Shown: one piece after another, positions 46,266 to 55,257 of the stretch
How the letters are laid out: each line of letters begins with the position of its first letter
Position numbering within the stretch: the stretch's first letter is position 1
Source: Sarcomyxa edulis
Taxonomy: Eukaryota; Basidiomycota; Agaricomycetes; Agaricales; Mycenaceae
DNA length: 64,000 bases
Direction: 5' to 3'
NCBI GenBank assembly: GCA_009761415.1
Contig: QUOL01000015.1
Location: 434,001-498,000 of the forward strand
Program-made: the position numbers and the translations under genes
The notes under the pieces: model-generated
What the model saw: only the letters and a program-made list of their open reading frames with translations
Told to the model about the DNA's origin: nothing
Database searches by the model: none

Positions 46266-47821
46266 ATGTCAGCAACGACCCACGAACGCAACAGGCGCCC
46301 TATCAGTCCCAATATGACTGGAATGTCTTCTGACCGACCCCCATCCTTCTCGTCTCAGCCAAACACGCCACCACCAACAGGCGTTTCGTTTTCAGACTTG
46401 CAAGCTCAAAATGCTGCTCTGATGTCCACAGAAATCGAGGATGCTCCACCAGCGTATACACTCACCCCAGACGAACATCAAGGAGAACACAGCATCGAGC
46501 ACGGCCCTCGTAGACCGTTCCAAGCTGCACCACCTCGGGCTCGTTCTCCCCCGCTTCTTTCATCTAACCCCACAGGATCTGGGTATGTCGCGAGTAATTT
46601 CACTGGAGCTAGCTCAACTAGACCCACTCCTCGTCCCACGGCAAGAGTTGCTCAAGCTCCCCGTCGGTCTTCCAATCCGTCATTATGGGATATGCTTACT
46701 GTACAAATGACCGGAATTCGGGAACAGAACAATCTTTCTGCGATTCCTGCCTCTTCCAGTAGACCAGTCCAGTCCTCACCCATTGCTGCACAAAACACTC
46801 CTAACCGAGCTCAATCTCGTTATCGTCCACCAGCTGGTCCTCCCCCTCCTCCTTCCCGTCCACCCGTACGCCAAGCTTCTATCTCCAACCCCGAATTGAA
46901 TGTTCTTACGTCAGAATTCGCCCGAGATTTCTATGCGGTGGGAGATGTACCGGCACCTCCTCCTGCAACTGCTTCAGCCACCCACAATGACGGTAAACCA
47001 ACCAAGAGGCCTACGCCAGGGCATCCTCTCTTGCTCAATGGGAGTGTCTTGATTTATCCTCGTGATTACGTTTGTAAACGATGTCAGTCAATCGTCCGCA
47101 TCAACTGTATTTTCTACTGACCCGCTATACAGGCAACAACACAGGTTACAAACAAAACGATCCTTCGAATCCATGTATGAAATGTTGGTCAAGACATTCA
47201 AAGCCGTATACAGGTGCCGTGACATACGCTCAGTGGAATACTCCTCCCGATCCTTCATCCAGAATCTCATTTCAACGCCCATTGCCCGCCACCCAACCAC
47301 ATCCTATACCATCATCTTCCCGCTCAGCCCCGCAGCCATCACCTTCCCGACATATACCGCCTCCACAACCACTACATCTGCCAGAAGCGTATACCCCATC
47401 TTCATCCTCCTTCCTCAGCCCGCCTGGTAACCCCGTCTGCCGTTCACGATCACAAACCGACGTGCGCGCCCCCTCTTCATCTATCAAAGACTTTGCAGAA
47501 CAAATTTTAGTCTCCGCATTATCCTACGCCCCTCCCGCCGCCTCGTCCTCCCAAAGTCAAGGTACTCGTGGCACACCTACGCTACCACCTGGCGACGCCA
47601 GGACGGGTGGGAGCCTATGCTGGCGATGCAGTGGGAGAGGCCGATTAGGGAGCGGCGTGCAATGCGCTGCATGTGGAGGTGTGGGGAGGGTGTTTGGGTC
47701 TGCAAAGGAGCTTTTGAAGAGTCACCTTATGGATGTCCGGAATAAGGTTCTGAACTCTGAGGAGTTGGGACGGATCCTGGGACCGCAGAGTGGCAGCTCC
47801 AATGCGCGTCGTCGTTCGTAG
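46266..47821 (+). CDS. HUA1-like proline-rich zinc-binding protein
   Basis: Two exons (46266-47082, 47133-47821) give 501 residues. The first half is disordered and Pro/Ser-rich, with a PPAYT element (a PY-like motif, compare PPxY bound by Rsp5-type WW domains). The intron splits a zinc site: YPRDYVCKRC joins to NNTGYKQNDPSNPCMKCW, giving CxxC...CxxCW, characteristic of yeast Hua1-like proteins. A second four-Cys cluster near the C-terminus (CWRCSGRGRLGSGVQCAACG, then GVGRVF) resembles a DnaJ-type CxxCxGxG knuckle. Hua1 is linked to actin patches and ubiquitin-dependent endocytosis. I infer a related role from motifs only. Confidence 0.75.
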
Positions 47822-48057
47822 GACCACCTGATTGTTTTGTTTTATATGCACGACATGACTGAATACCCACTGCAACGACCTTGGCTTTGCATTCGAACCT
47901 CGCGTGTCTCGAAACCTTAATTATCTCCACTCATTGGCGTTGGATATATACTCCCAACCAATGACCATCGTTGTTGTTGTTTTCCATGTACATCTTCACG
48001 GCCCTTTGTATACCAATAAATTATTGAAAATGAAATGACAGTGCTCTTCTACGATGC
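47822..48057. other. convergent 3' flanks
   Basis: A short interval between the HUA1-like gene and the convergent minus-strand gene. A TTGTTGTTGTTG run (near 47970) and an AATAAATTATTGAAAATGAAAT stretch near 48015 look like 3' UTR and processing sequence. Confidence 0.4.
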
Positions 48058-48827
48058 TCAATTACGGATCGAATTCATGACACGGTAATTTGCCTGCCAG
48101 CAGGTGCATGAGATTGAGATGTATATCGAGGGACTTGTCTCCACTTCTGGCTGCGGGAGGAGCAGTTAGTTTTCACCGACGGGGCGTAACGAGAGCTCTG
48201 AGACACCAAGGGACATCAGAAGCTGAGCGATGATATGGTAAATATCGTCTTACAGAGGTTTCGAAGCTAATTCTCTGAACTCTGTGTGCCAGAGCATCGA
48301 CATTGGCGTTTAGGGAGAATGTCTGGGATAAAAATTTGACATGAGCATAGTGTAATATATCCAGAGAGCTACGCTTACTGATGATACGGATGGTGACTTC
48401 ACGCGAGCCTAATATCAGAGAGAGTGTGTGTAATTATAAGGTGCTACAGATCGTCTTGTAGAATTATCGGACTGCTTACATGGAGGTCAAACTGTGCCTT
48501 CAGCTTCTTCGGGGCTGTTTGCTTTCTCTGCCATTTGTCCACCTTTTCCCGACAAAATTTGGACCATTTTTCGAGCGCGTCTGGTCCGACATAGTATGAC
48601 CCGTTCGGCTGACTCGAAGATAAATTGCGCCATCTCTGTGTCAACGCTCTTTGTGAAGGAAGAGTGAACGGACAAGCAATGATCCACTGAGGGCCATCGC
48701 AATTCCATTCCGGAGAAGTATGAAAGTGCAATGGCGTAGTCCCTTCAGTTGGATAGGCTGCGACCATAAAATAACGATAGATCTCAGGAAGATTTTGGAC
48801 ATCTTTCAAGCTTGAGAAGGTCCCCAT
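48058..48827 (-). CDS. hypothetical small protein
   Basis: The ATG at 48827 begins MGTFSSLKDVQNLPEIYRYF; the first exon (48480-48827, 116 codons) is solid, with LHFHTSPEWNCDGPQWIIAC and RALTQRWRNLSSSQ. Three more short exons follow (about 48379-48408, 48254-48322, 48058-48150). The joined phases give a stop at 48058, but another frame of the last exon (SGDKSLDIHLNLMHLLAGKL, ending at 48062) looks more protein-like, so the 3' splice sites are unsettled. No family recognised. The mobile element starts only about 105 bases upstream of its ATG, so its promoter has probably been displaced or replaced by the insertion. Confidence 0.55.
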
Positions 48828-48931
48828 TAGACAGATCTGTGGCCGCCAGGTATCGGGCGCAGTGTTAGCAGCACCATCATCGTTATCTCGGTAGCTGCAG
48901 ACAAGACATGGTCGGTTTTTCCCAGCTTCCG

Positions 48932-48943
48932 GATAAGCTAACT
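48932..48943 (+). repeat. left terminal inverted repeat of the DIRS-like element
   Basis: GGATAAGCTAAC is the exact reverse complement of 54580-54591. Inward similarity continues weakly (GTG..CAC.GAG...CTGA on both sides). This is short compared with known DIRS inverted repeats, so the boundary is provisional. Confidence 0.55.
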
Positions 48944-49060
48944 AGCCGTGTTCACCGAGTCGTCTGAAATACAAAGAAACCGAAGAGAATATCTACGATA
49001 TTCGGAGTACAAAATTCGGGCTCAACTCAATGTTTAGACCGAGTTTCGTAGGTTGGGGGA

Positions 49061-49348
49061 AGAACCTTCGGTTCTACCGCCGGCCGCTTCGCGGCCGCGC
49101 CGAGCTGACTAAGCCACGCAGACGCCTTCGGCGTCGGCGACAAACGAGAATGCGAAAACGGAACGAGGTACGAAAGTCAGCTTCGGGTAGATACCGAAAG
49201 TTCTGAGCAAGAGGGGGAGAAACGGATCTAAGACCGTATCGAGTCCAAAATCCGAACTCTACCAACCAGAGCTTAAGCTCACAACAGTCGGATTGCGGGC
49301 GTGGATACGGTCGTGAAACGACTTCCCCAAACAGAGCGTAAAGCTCTG
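49061..49348 (-). repeat. cluster of tight hairpins at the 3' end of the element
   Basis: Perfect small hairpins follow one another: AGAACC-TTC-GGTTCT (49061-49075), CGGCCGC-TTC-GCGGCCG (49081-49097), GACGCC-TTC-GGCGTC (49121-49135), GTCGT-GAA-ACGAC (49310-49322) and CAGAGC-GTAAA-GCTCTG (49332-49348), plus the palindrome GAGCTTAAGCTC (49269-49280). On the element's sense strand three loops read GAA; one contains GCGAAGC, a known exceptionally stable DNA mini-hairpin. They lie after the recombinase stop. Confidence 0.85.
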
Positions 49349-49415
49349 GGTCTTACGCGACGCATGCAAAATCCCCAAATGGGAGCTATATAAGCGAGTA
49401 TGTGTAACGTAACTA

Positions 49416-50855
49416 TTAGTCTGTAAAGGTCATGTTTTTGTCGAGAATGATATTGTTAGGGATTTTGTTCTTTTTTCGGAAGGTTTCAAAAATAACTGAA
49501 AGGTCCGTGAGACGCTGCTGTGTATAAGCCTTGGAAATGTGCATGGGTAGGATCTCTTCGATGCGGCGCCAATAAAGTAGAAAAGCGAGGGAGGTCCAGC
49601 CCCCCACCAGGGCTACACTCTCGGGGGGAACACCTGCCATGAGTAGCTCGACTGAGCCCCCGATCCTCAAGCTATGACCCAGGACCAGTTCGAGGTCCTC
49701 AAGTTTCCATATCTTGGAGCAGAAGGTTATGTAGTGGTGTTTTAGCAAGTGGGACCAAGCGGCGGAAGAATTGGGGTTGTAATAGGCAAATAATGGGGCG
49801 TTACCGGGTACTTTTGCATTGACGGCCAAGTGGTTGTCAAGGGCCTTGACTGCGCAAAAGTCGTCGTTGCGGGCTGGGACAATCAGGGTGCCACCTTCTT
49901 CTTTTGTGGTCTTGGTCCATTGTATGTGTAACGAAACGGAGAGGGACCCGTCTCTCAGAGTCTTTCTCAAGATGATTACCGATCGGAGGATGTTGTAGAA
50001 GGGGCAAAAATCGATGGCTTTGGTCACGAGTAACTCTCCGAGTCTGCGGCAACCCCAAAAACAACATAAAGTAACCGCCCAGATAGAGGCATGCAGGGGT
50101 ATGGAGATGTCGAGGTGAGAACGAAGGGCGGCTAGGTGTTCCAAGGTGACGGGGGGGCGTTGTTTCCTCTTATGCTTGGATCCTTCCTTCTTTGCGGCAG
50201 ATCGTGACAATTGTATCCATCGATCGTCGGTACACCATGGGGCGTGAAAGTTATCGTGCCATGCTTTTATCCCTGAGAGCCAATTTTTGATAGTACCGCC
50301 CGCGACCAAACCTAAGTGTGCGCCCACAAAACCGGCTATCAAAATGTAAGAAGCGGGCATACGGTCTGATTCTGGGATGAGGTGTTTGTCGCAATATTGT
50401 GTGAAACGAAGGGGTCCGGCGCCGTATGAAGATTTTGTCGATGGCGCGTGTGCTAAGCCTATGGATCTTATGGCGTCGTCTACGACCGCGTCCGGAAAGG
50501 CGGAACGTGCTTCGCGTTCGGCGTTCAAGGAGAACGGGGTTGACCAGCATCTTATCCTATCGCCTGCTGCGACAAAAGGGCGTAGGTGACTGGTGTTTAC
50601 TTCCCTGCCTGGTTGGGGTTTCCTGGGAACAATGATTCGGGTGTTCTGGCTCTGAGTAATACGTGGGACGGCTGGGGGTGAAGGGGGAGTGGAATGTGGT
50701 CGGGGAAATGTTATGGGTGTTGTATCTTTTGAGATCTCGTTTGGGGTTACGACGACTCTGGTTGGATTTTCATCCCAAGACTTATATCTGAATTTTGAGC
50801 TAGCTAAAATGAATCGTACGAGAAGAAAATCGAGGGTGGTAGCTAACCTATACAT
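49416..50855 (-). CDS. tyrosine recombinase of the DIRS-like element
   Basis: The enzyme would integrate the element's circular cDNA by site-specific recombination. An N-terminal SAM-like core-binding region (STKSSYGAGPLRFTQYCD, GGTIKNWLSGIKAWHDNF) is followed by the catalytic domain. The first Arg is in FWGCRRLGELLV, the His-x-x-Arg box is LGHSLRIGGSVELLMAGVPP, the Trp/His position is VGGWTS, and a Tyr follows in FLLYWRRIEEIL. The ATG used (50853-50855) overlaps the RT stop in ATGTATAG; upstream codons in the same open frame include no ATG. About 479 residues with no breaks. Relatives occur across basidiomycete genomes as recombinase-like ORFs. Confidence 0.88.
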   Translation of the reverse strand: MYRLATTLDFLLVRFILASSKFRYKSWDENPTRVVVTPNEISKDTTPITFPRPHSTPPSPPAVPRITQSQNTRIIVPRKPQPGREVNTSHLRPFVAAGDRIRCWSTPFSLNAEREARSAFPDAVVDDAIRSIGLAHAPSTKSSYGAGPLRFTQYCDKHLIPESDRMPASYILIAGFVGAHLGLVAGGTIKNWLSGIKAWHDNFHAPWCTDDRWIQLSRSAAKKEGSKHKRKQRPPVTLEHLAALRSHLDISIPLHASIWAVTLCCFWGCRRLGELLVTKAIDFCPFYNILRSVIILRKTLRDGSLSVSLHIQWTKTTKEEGGTLIVPARNDDFCAVKALDNHLAVNAKVPGNAPLFAYYNPNSSAAWSHLLKHHYITFCSKIWKLEDLELVLGHSLRIGGSVELLMAGVPPESVALVGGWTSLAFLLYWRRIEEILPMHISKAYTQQRLTDLSVIFETFRKKNKIPNNIILDKNMTFTD

Positions 50856-53248
50856 GAGTAAAGTATTTTTCGATGTCTTTGGGAAATTCGAAAGAAGAAG
50901 AGAGACGGTCAGAGTCAAGACCAAGAATGCCACGTGATATAGGGTCAGAAGGGTTCTTTTTGGATTCTACGTATTCGATGGAAAGAGAAATATTACGAGC
51001 AGAAAGAATAACAGTGGAGCGACGGATAGAAAGATTGACTTCGAAATTTTTGCAACGGCCCTTTTCGAAAGCGCCTATGACACCTTGGTTGTCTGAGTGG
51101 ACGAGTACGTGGGCATCGTGAAAACCTTGTTCGTCGAGGACGTAGATGAGGAGCTCGAGTGCGACACCTTCTAGCCAACCTATCTTCCGATTCGCGTCTT
51201 CCCAACCAGGGTTCAAACGCCATGCTAACCACTTTTTGCCTAGCAGTATACCGAGGCCCCATTTGGTCGACGCGTCTACGAAGGCTTTGGGGTCGATGAC
51301 GGGGCCGCGGGAGATTAGAGAGCGGAAGAGGCCGGGAACTTCTAGAATATCTTTCCACCATTTTAGGTCAGATATCATGGAGGCGGGAGGGAAGCGATAA
51401 GAGTATGTGTTGCATTCGAAGGTCGTCATGAAATTGGACATGGAGGCGAGGCGTGAACGACCATCTGGATAGACAAACGCGATGTGACAAAGGGAACCGT
51501 GGAGTTTCATAACATCTTGTAATTGACATCTTGCTCCGGCGTAAGCGCCAATGAAAGAGGAAGTGCGATTAAGGAACTTGATTCGTTTTTCGTCGGTCAA
51601 ACGTACTGTCCTGGACTTGAGGTCCCATTCGAAACCTATGTAGACGAATTTATGGTCGAAATCTTGGCCCTTGTTAGGGTGCCATGGGATGGCAAGGGGG
51701 GCAATACGTGCGAGAGCGTCTGCTCGGTCATATTCGAAGAGAGGTTTATGGTTAGGGGACTCGGAGTCAGTGATGAGAGGAAAGCGGAAAATGGTGAGGT
51801 CGTCTTCGTATTTTACGATTGGTTTTACTCCTTCGCACTGCCAAATATCGACGGCCGCGTTGGCAATCATGCCCGCGTTGCTACTAGACGAGGAACATCC
51901 GAAAGGGCAAGTGTGGTCGATGTAAAAACCTAATTCTCCTTGTACGACGAACCATGGTTTGTGTTCTGGATGCATAGGGCAAGTGCGATGGAATTTCTCA
52001 ATATCGAGAACCATGGCCTCAGCACCCTCAGGTGCATTAGCGATCTGAAAGGAACAGGTTAGTGATGTGGGAAAAGAGACACGAGATATCGAGTATATGA
52101 TGGTTCGAGGCGGATCGGAAAGGTCACGTGTATACGCGACGCGTCGGTTACGACGTGACGAGATGCATGAGCAACGTGGAGGACGGCAAAACGACGAGGA
52201 CAACAAGAAAGCGCGAGGACGACGAAGTAAAAGAAAGAGATGACGACGTGGGAGCGGAGACGACGAGATAAAACGGGGACGAGAAGATGAAAGGAAAGAC
52301 GACGAAATAAGACGGAGACAACGAGATAAGACGGGGACGACGACGTAACAACAAGACGAGGGGAGGACGGTAAACGTGGACGACGTGAAATGGGAGACTT
52401 ACAATTTCTGCGACTTGAGCTGCTGAGCCGAAACGGGTGGGGAATTTATCAGCGTCGACAAAATGATTAGTAGAAGGGTGCTGTTTCGTGGATTTCGAAA
52501 GGTGACGACATATACGGATTTTATCTGGAGCACCCCCAGGTTGGGGTTGTGTCGAAACGATGATAGGCGAACATTGGAAAGGGCCTTTCAGGATGTCTTC
52601 TGCTTCTTCTCTGGTATACGGGCCGGACATTCTGCCCGCTTCGACTTCGGATGCAAGATATTCGTTTATGACCGGTTGGTGTTCTGAGGTGGATGCGTGG
52701 TTGTCGAAGATGACGGTGCGGTGTAGAGTCGGGAACTCGGCCATGGGAAAACCTTCGCGTAGGTTTTGTACAAGATGGGGATATTCTGGCGTGAGGTCGT
52801 GCTTTTCAAGAAGAGATTCGAAGGCGTCGATATTATAAGGAGTGGTATGTTTAGCAAAAACGCGTTCTTGGGCTGTTACACGGGGTATCGGGGTCGGGCG
52901 AGGTCGAATGCTTTTTCTGAAATCGAAATGTATGGGTATATGGGGGATAGCGGTATTCAGTTTATTTAGGAGGCTCTTTTTTGCAGGTCCACGAGAACGC
53001 AAAGTGTCGGCTGTCTCCGCAGAAGGAGCATCTGTGGACACGAAGGTTGGTGTGGTTGCATCCAGGGGGCGCTTCGCCTCGGAGGTTCCACATCCTGCAG
53101 ATGTTGTCGCCTCCGGCTGTGAAGTAAATGTCGCCGTCTCGGAATGTGGTCTGAACTGGGCCCCCACTTTCGAAGTGGGAAGATGAGCAGGTGTCCGGAA
53201 AGTGTCCCCTCTTCGCGCATATAAGGCAAGGGGCGTTCGAGGGGGCAA
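50848..53248 (-). CDS. reverse transcriptase / RNase H of the DIRS-like element (one intron)
   Basis: The coding frame runs 53248-52403 and 52044-50848 around a 358-nt intron; the junction reads AAQVAEI/IANAPEGAEAMVL. RT motif A is MVLDIEKFHRTC, motif B region DHTCPFGCSSS, and the catalytic box VKYEDDLTIF (YxDD). RNase H shows its four acidic positions: FVDASTKWGLG, WLEGVALELL, LVHSDNQGVIG and ESKKNPSDPISRG. The first 285 nt overlap the Gag-like ORF in the +1 frame and have no ATG, so expression probably needs frameshifting, splicing or an internal start; 53248 is the open-frame limit, not a proven start. Confidence 0.88.
52045..52402 (-). repeat. intron of the RT gene with a degenerate CGTCGTC minisatellite
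   Basis: The donor GTAAGTCTCC and acceptor TTCCTTTCAG border a 358-nt segment that is almost entirely pyrimidine-rich on the sense strand. It consists of imperfect copies of a roughly 20-25-nt unit like CCCCGTTTTATCTCGTCGTC. Its length is about six times the usual host intron. Confidence 0.8.
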
Positions 53249-54401
53249 CGCCGTTGCCCTTCCGAAAGGGATTGGACATTATTCTGCCGGTTCGACCTGC
53301 GAGCGGATTAAAGCGGGAGGCGTAAGAAGATTGGGGGGGAAGGGGGTTTTTGTTGGCGTAAGGACCGTTGGCCGGAAAGGCTCCGGGTTGGCGAGACGAC
53401 GAGGCGTAATTCTGCTGCGAAGGAGGCTGACCGGGAAGGGAACGAGTGGAGGTGGAGTGAGCGAGTTTACTGTTGAGTTTCGCGTTGTTATATGCTTTGT
53501 GGTAGGCTCTAGTGTCGTAGACTGTAGGGGCGGCATTGTAATCTTTACGCATTTGAATATCTACCTGTTTAACGCAGTCGAAATGTTCGAAAACGTCGGG
53601 TCTACGTTCGAACCAGCCAAAATGGTTGTCCCATCTGGCTTCGTAGGCTTTATCGCCTGTGAGACCACAGAATCTTACCCTGTTTCGCGCGGCCTGAAGC
53701 CAGAGATGGTGGGGAAGGTCTTCTTCTCTCCCGAGCTTCTTGGTCCAGGCTTCGACGTTCAGGATCATGACGGGCCTGTTTGAGTTAGTGGGGTTATATT
53801 TTGTGAGGGGAATGGAGTAGGCATCTCGATTAATCGTTCTGAGATTTTCGGTGACGAAAAAGGACAGGGGGATATGTATCTTCCTCAGCTCAAGGTCTTC
53901 GAGGAGGGAGTGGAATCCGGGTTGTACTTCTTCATCGATGTCGACCGCGACTTCTTCTACGGTTGTGCGGCGGTTGGGTTTTTTGCTAACTGGAGGGGAA
54001 TCTGCGCCATCTTTTGAACTACGAGTGCGCTTGAGACCTGCGCCTAAAGCTTGATAAAGAGAACGAGCTGAAAAACGCGACTTTTTGGGGGATGGGGAAA
54101 CGGGAGGGGTAGACTCATCAGTCATGGTAATGTAGGACTCATCGTCTGAAATGACTGTGTTGGCCCAGTTGACTGGGTCTGCTTCCTTTCTTGACCGCTC
54201 TATCTCGCGTTCGATGTTTCTGTATCTGATGTGATCGTTCTGCATTTTTCTGAAAGCCCGGGGCGCGCTCTTGAGGGCTGCAGTAACTCGTGCCGAAAAA
54301 TGGGTTTTTCTTGTTCTTGGGGGAATTGAGATTGGTGGAGGAGGGTTATCTGTTGTAACTCCGTCCTCTGGAGGAGTAGTGGTGTCTTCAATCTCGGCCA
54401 T
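52962..54401 (-). CDS. Gag-like protein of the DIRS-like element
   Basis: The ATG at 54401 begins MAEIEDTTTPPEDGVTTDNP and the frame stays open for 479 codons. The N-terminal third is disordered and basic; the centre (IHIPLSFFVTENLRTINRDA, LPHHLWLQAARNRVRFCG, NHFGWFERRPDVFEHFD) is the probable capsid-like region. The C-terminus has two zinc knuckles: CLICAKRGHFPDTC (CCHC spacing 2-4-4) and CSFCGDSRHFAFSWTC (2-4-6). It would package the element's RNA. The host-range family is known for this central region only by general resemblance to other fungal DIRS ORF1 proteins. Confidence 0.8.
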   Translation of the reverse strand: MAEIEDTTTPPEDGVTTDNPPPPISIPPRTRKTHFSARVTAALKSAPRAFRKMQNDHIRYRNIEREIERSRKEADPVNWANTVISDDESYITMTDESTPPVSPSPKKSRFSARSLYQALGAGLKRTRSSKDGADSPPVSKKPNRRTTVEEVAVDIDEEVQPGFHSLLEDLELRKIHIPLSFFVTENLRTINRDAYSIPLTKYNPTNSNRPVMILNVEAWTKKLGREEDLPHHLWLQAARNRVRFCGLTGDKAYEARWDNHFGWFERRPDVFEHFDCVKQVDIQMRKDYNAAPTVYDTRAYHKAYNNAKLNSKLAHSTSTRSLPGQPPSQQNYASSSRQPGAFPANGPYANKNPLPPQSSYASRFNPLAGRTGRIMSNPFRKGNGVAPSNAPCLICAKRGHFPDTCSSSHFESGGPVQTTFRDGDIYFTAGGDNICRMWNLRGEAPPGCNHTNLRVHRCSFCGDSRHFAFSWTCKKEPPK

Positions 54402-54508
54402 TATCGAGTGAAAACGAGATAACAAAAGAAAAGGTCCCGTCGAAAAAGCGGGAAAGGAAGCAAACTGGGCAAAGGGCAAAAGGCCCAAACGACGCGCGTC
54501 TCGTTGAG

Positions 54509-54591
54509 CGCTCGGGGAATTCCGAGCGTTCGAGCTCCGCTCAGTCCGAGCGCTCAAAGGAATCAGCCTCGTGCACTCTGTTAGCTTATCC
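54509..54591 (-). repeat. right terminus: hairpin and terminal inverted repeat
   Basis: A hairpin CGCTCGG-GGAATT-CCGAGCG (54509-54528) precedes further CCGAGCGCTC copies and then the GTTAGCTTATCC inverted repeat (54580-54591) that pairs with 48932-48943. This is upstream of the Gag-like start and would be part of the element's 5' leader. Confidence 0.6.
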
Positions 54592-55257
54592 TAAGATAAT
54601 TCTGAGCAGCTCGTTCCTCGCTTCACGAATTATCGGGGAATGTTCTTCTCGTCTGCGCGGTACATATAGTGGCCTGTCGATCGTCCTCGACCAGAAGACT
54701 GAGGAAAGGGTGTTTCACAGAAGCGGAGATGACACAGATATCCCCACCGTCTATGATGCCTGTCCTAGCTACAGGCTCTTCGACGATATGATCACTGGTC
54801 CGGCAAGACTTATCGCTGCAAAGCATGGGTGTCTGTGAGTCTGGCAGAAAGTGGAAAGTGGGGACGTCTAGGCATTCGTCCGATGGACTTTTAAGTCGAA
54901 CATGAGAGTTTCCGGTATCGTATCTGTCGTTTTCAATGGTTGTTTCCGATAGTAGACCGTAGAGCGCAACCAAAGTTTGACGGAGCCAGTCACGTTTCTT
55001 TTTGCTTTTGTTCTCCCAAAGTTCTGCCCGACCTTTGCCCGACCCAACCCCCTTCAGACGCTAAGATCTCCCTCAGACCTAACAACGGTATCAGATTGAC
55101 TTTCTCAGGTTCTTGTCCTCTTGTCTTCCTGTAAATGTCGCTTGTTGTGTCCACCACTACTTTCCGTTGTCTTCTGGCTTCTGTCATGCGTATTTCTTCC
55201 TTGGGACCAGCCGCTATCATCAAGGTTCAAATATCGCACTGAAGAGCCTTTTCTTCT
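54592..55257. other. interval between the element and the next gene
   Basis: A 116-codon minus-strand frame (54623-54973) contains DVPTFHFLPDSQTPMLC and SVKHPFLSLLVEDD but has no ATG near its start and no recognised relatives. It might be an exon cut off by the insertion. The 55000-55257 part is probably the promoter of the next gene. Confidence 0.3.

Larger units (their letters stand above)
48932..54591 (-). mobile_element. DIRS-order tyrosine-recombinase retrotransposon, apparently intact
   Basis: Three minus-strand ORFs in the order Gag-like, RT/RNase H, tyrosine recombinase fill this 5.66-kb interval, with no LTRs and no DDE integrase. The ends carry inverted GGATAAGCTAAC / GTTAGCTTATCC sequences followed by weaker similarity, as expected for DIRS-like elements with inverted termini. 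No frame-breaking mutation was seen in any ORF and all catalytic motifs are present, suggesting recent insertion. No methyltransferase domain, found in several DIRS1-group elements, was noticed. No target duplication is expected or seen. It sits immediately upstream of the gene at 48058-48827. Confidence 0.85.

Noticed and set aside
49416..50933. Recombinase start at 50933
   Set aside because: That codon is GTG and the 26 residues before the ATG at 50855 are antisense-like overlap with the RT end; the ATG overlapping the RT stop is more likely.
48900..54620. Long terminal repeats around the retroelement
   Set aside because: No direct repeats of LTR size were found; the recombinase gene and inverted ends fit a DIRS-order element instead.
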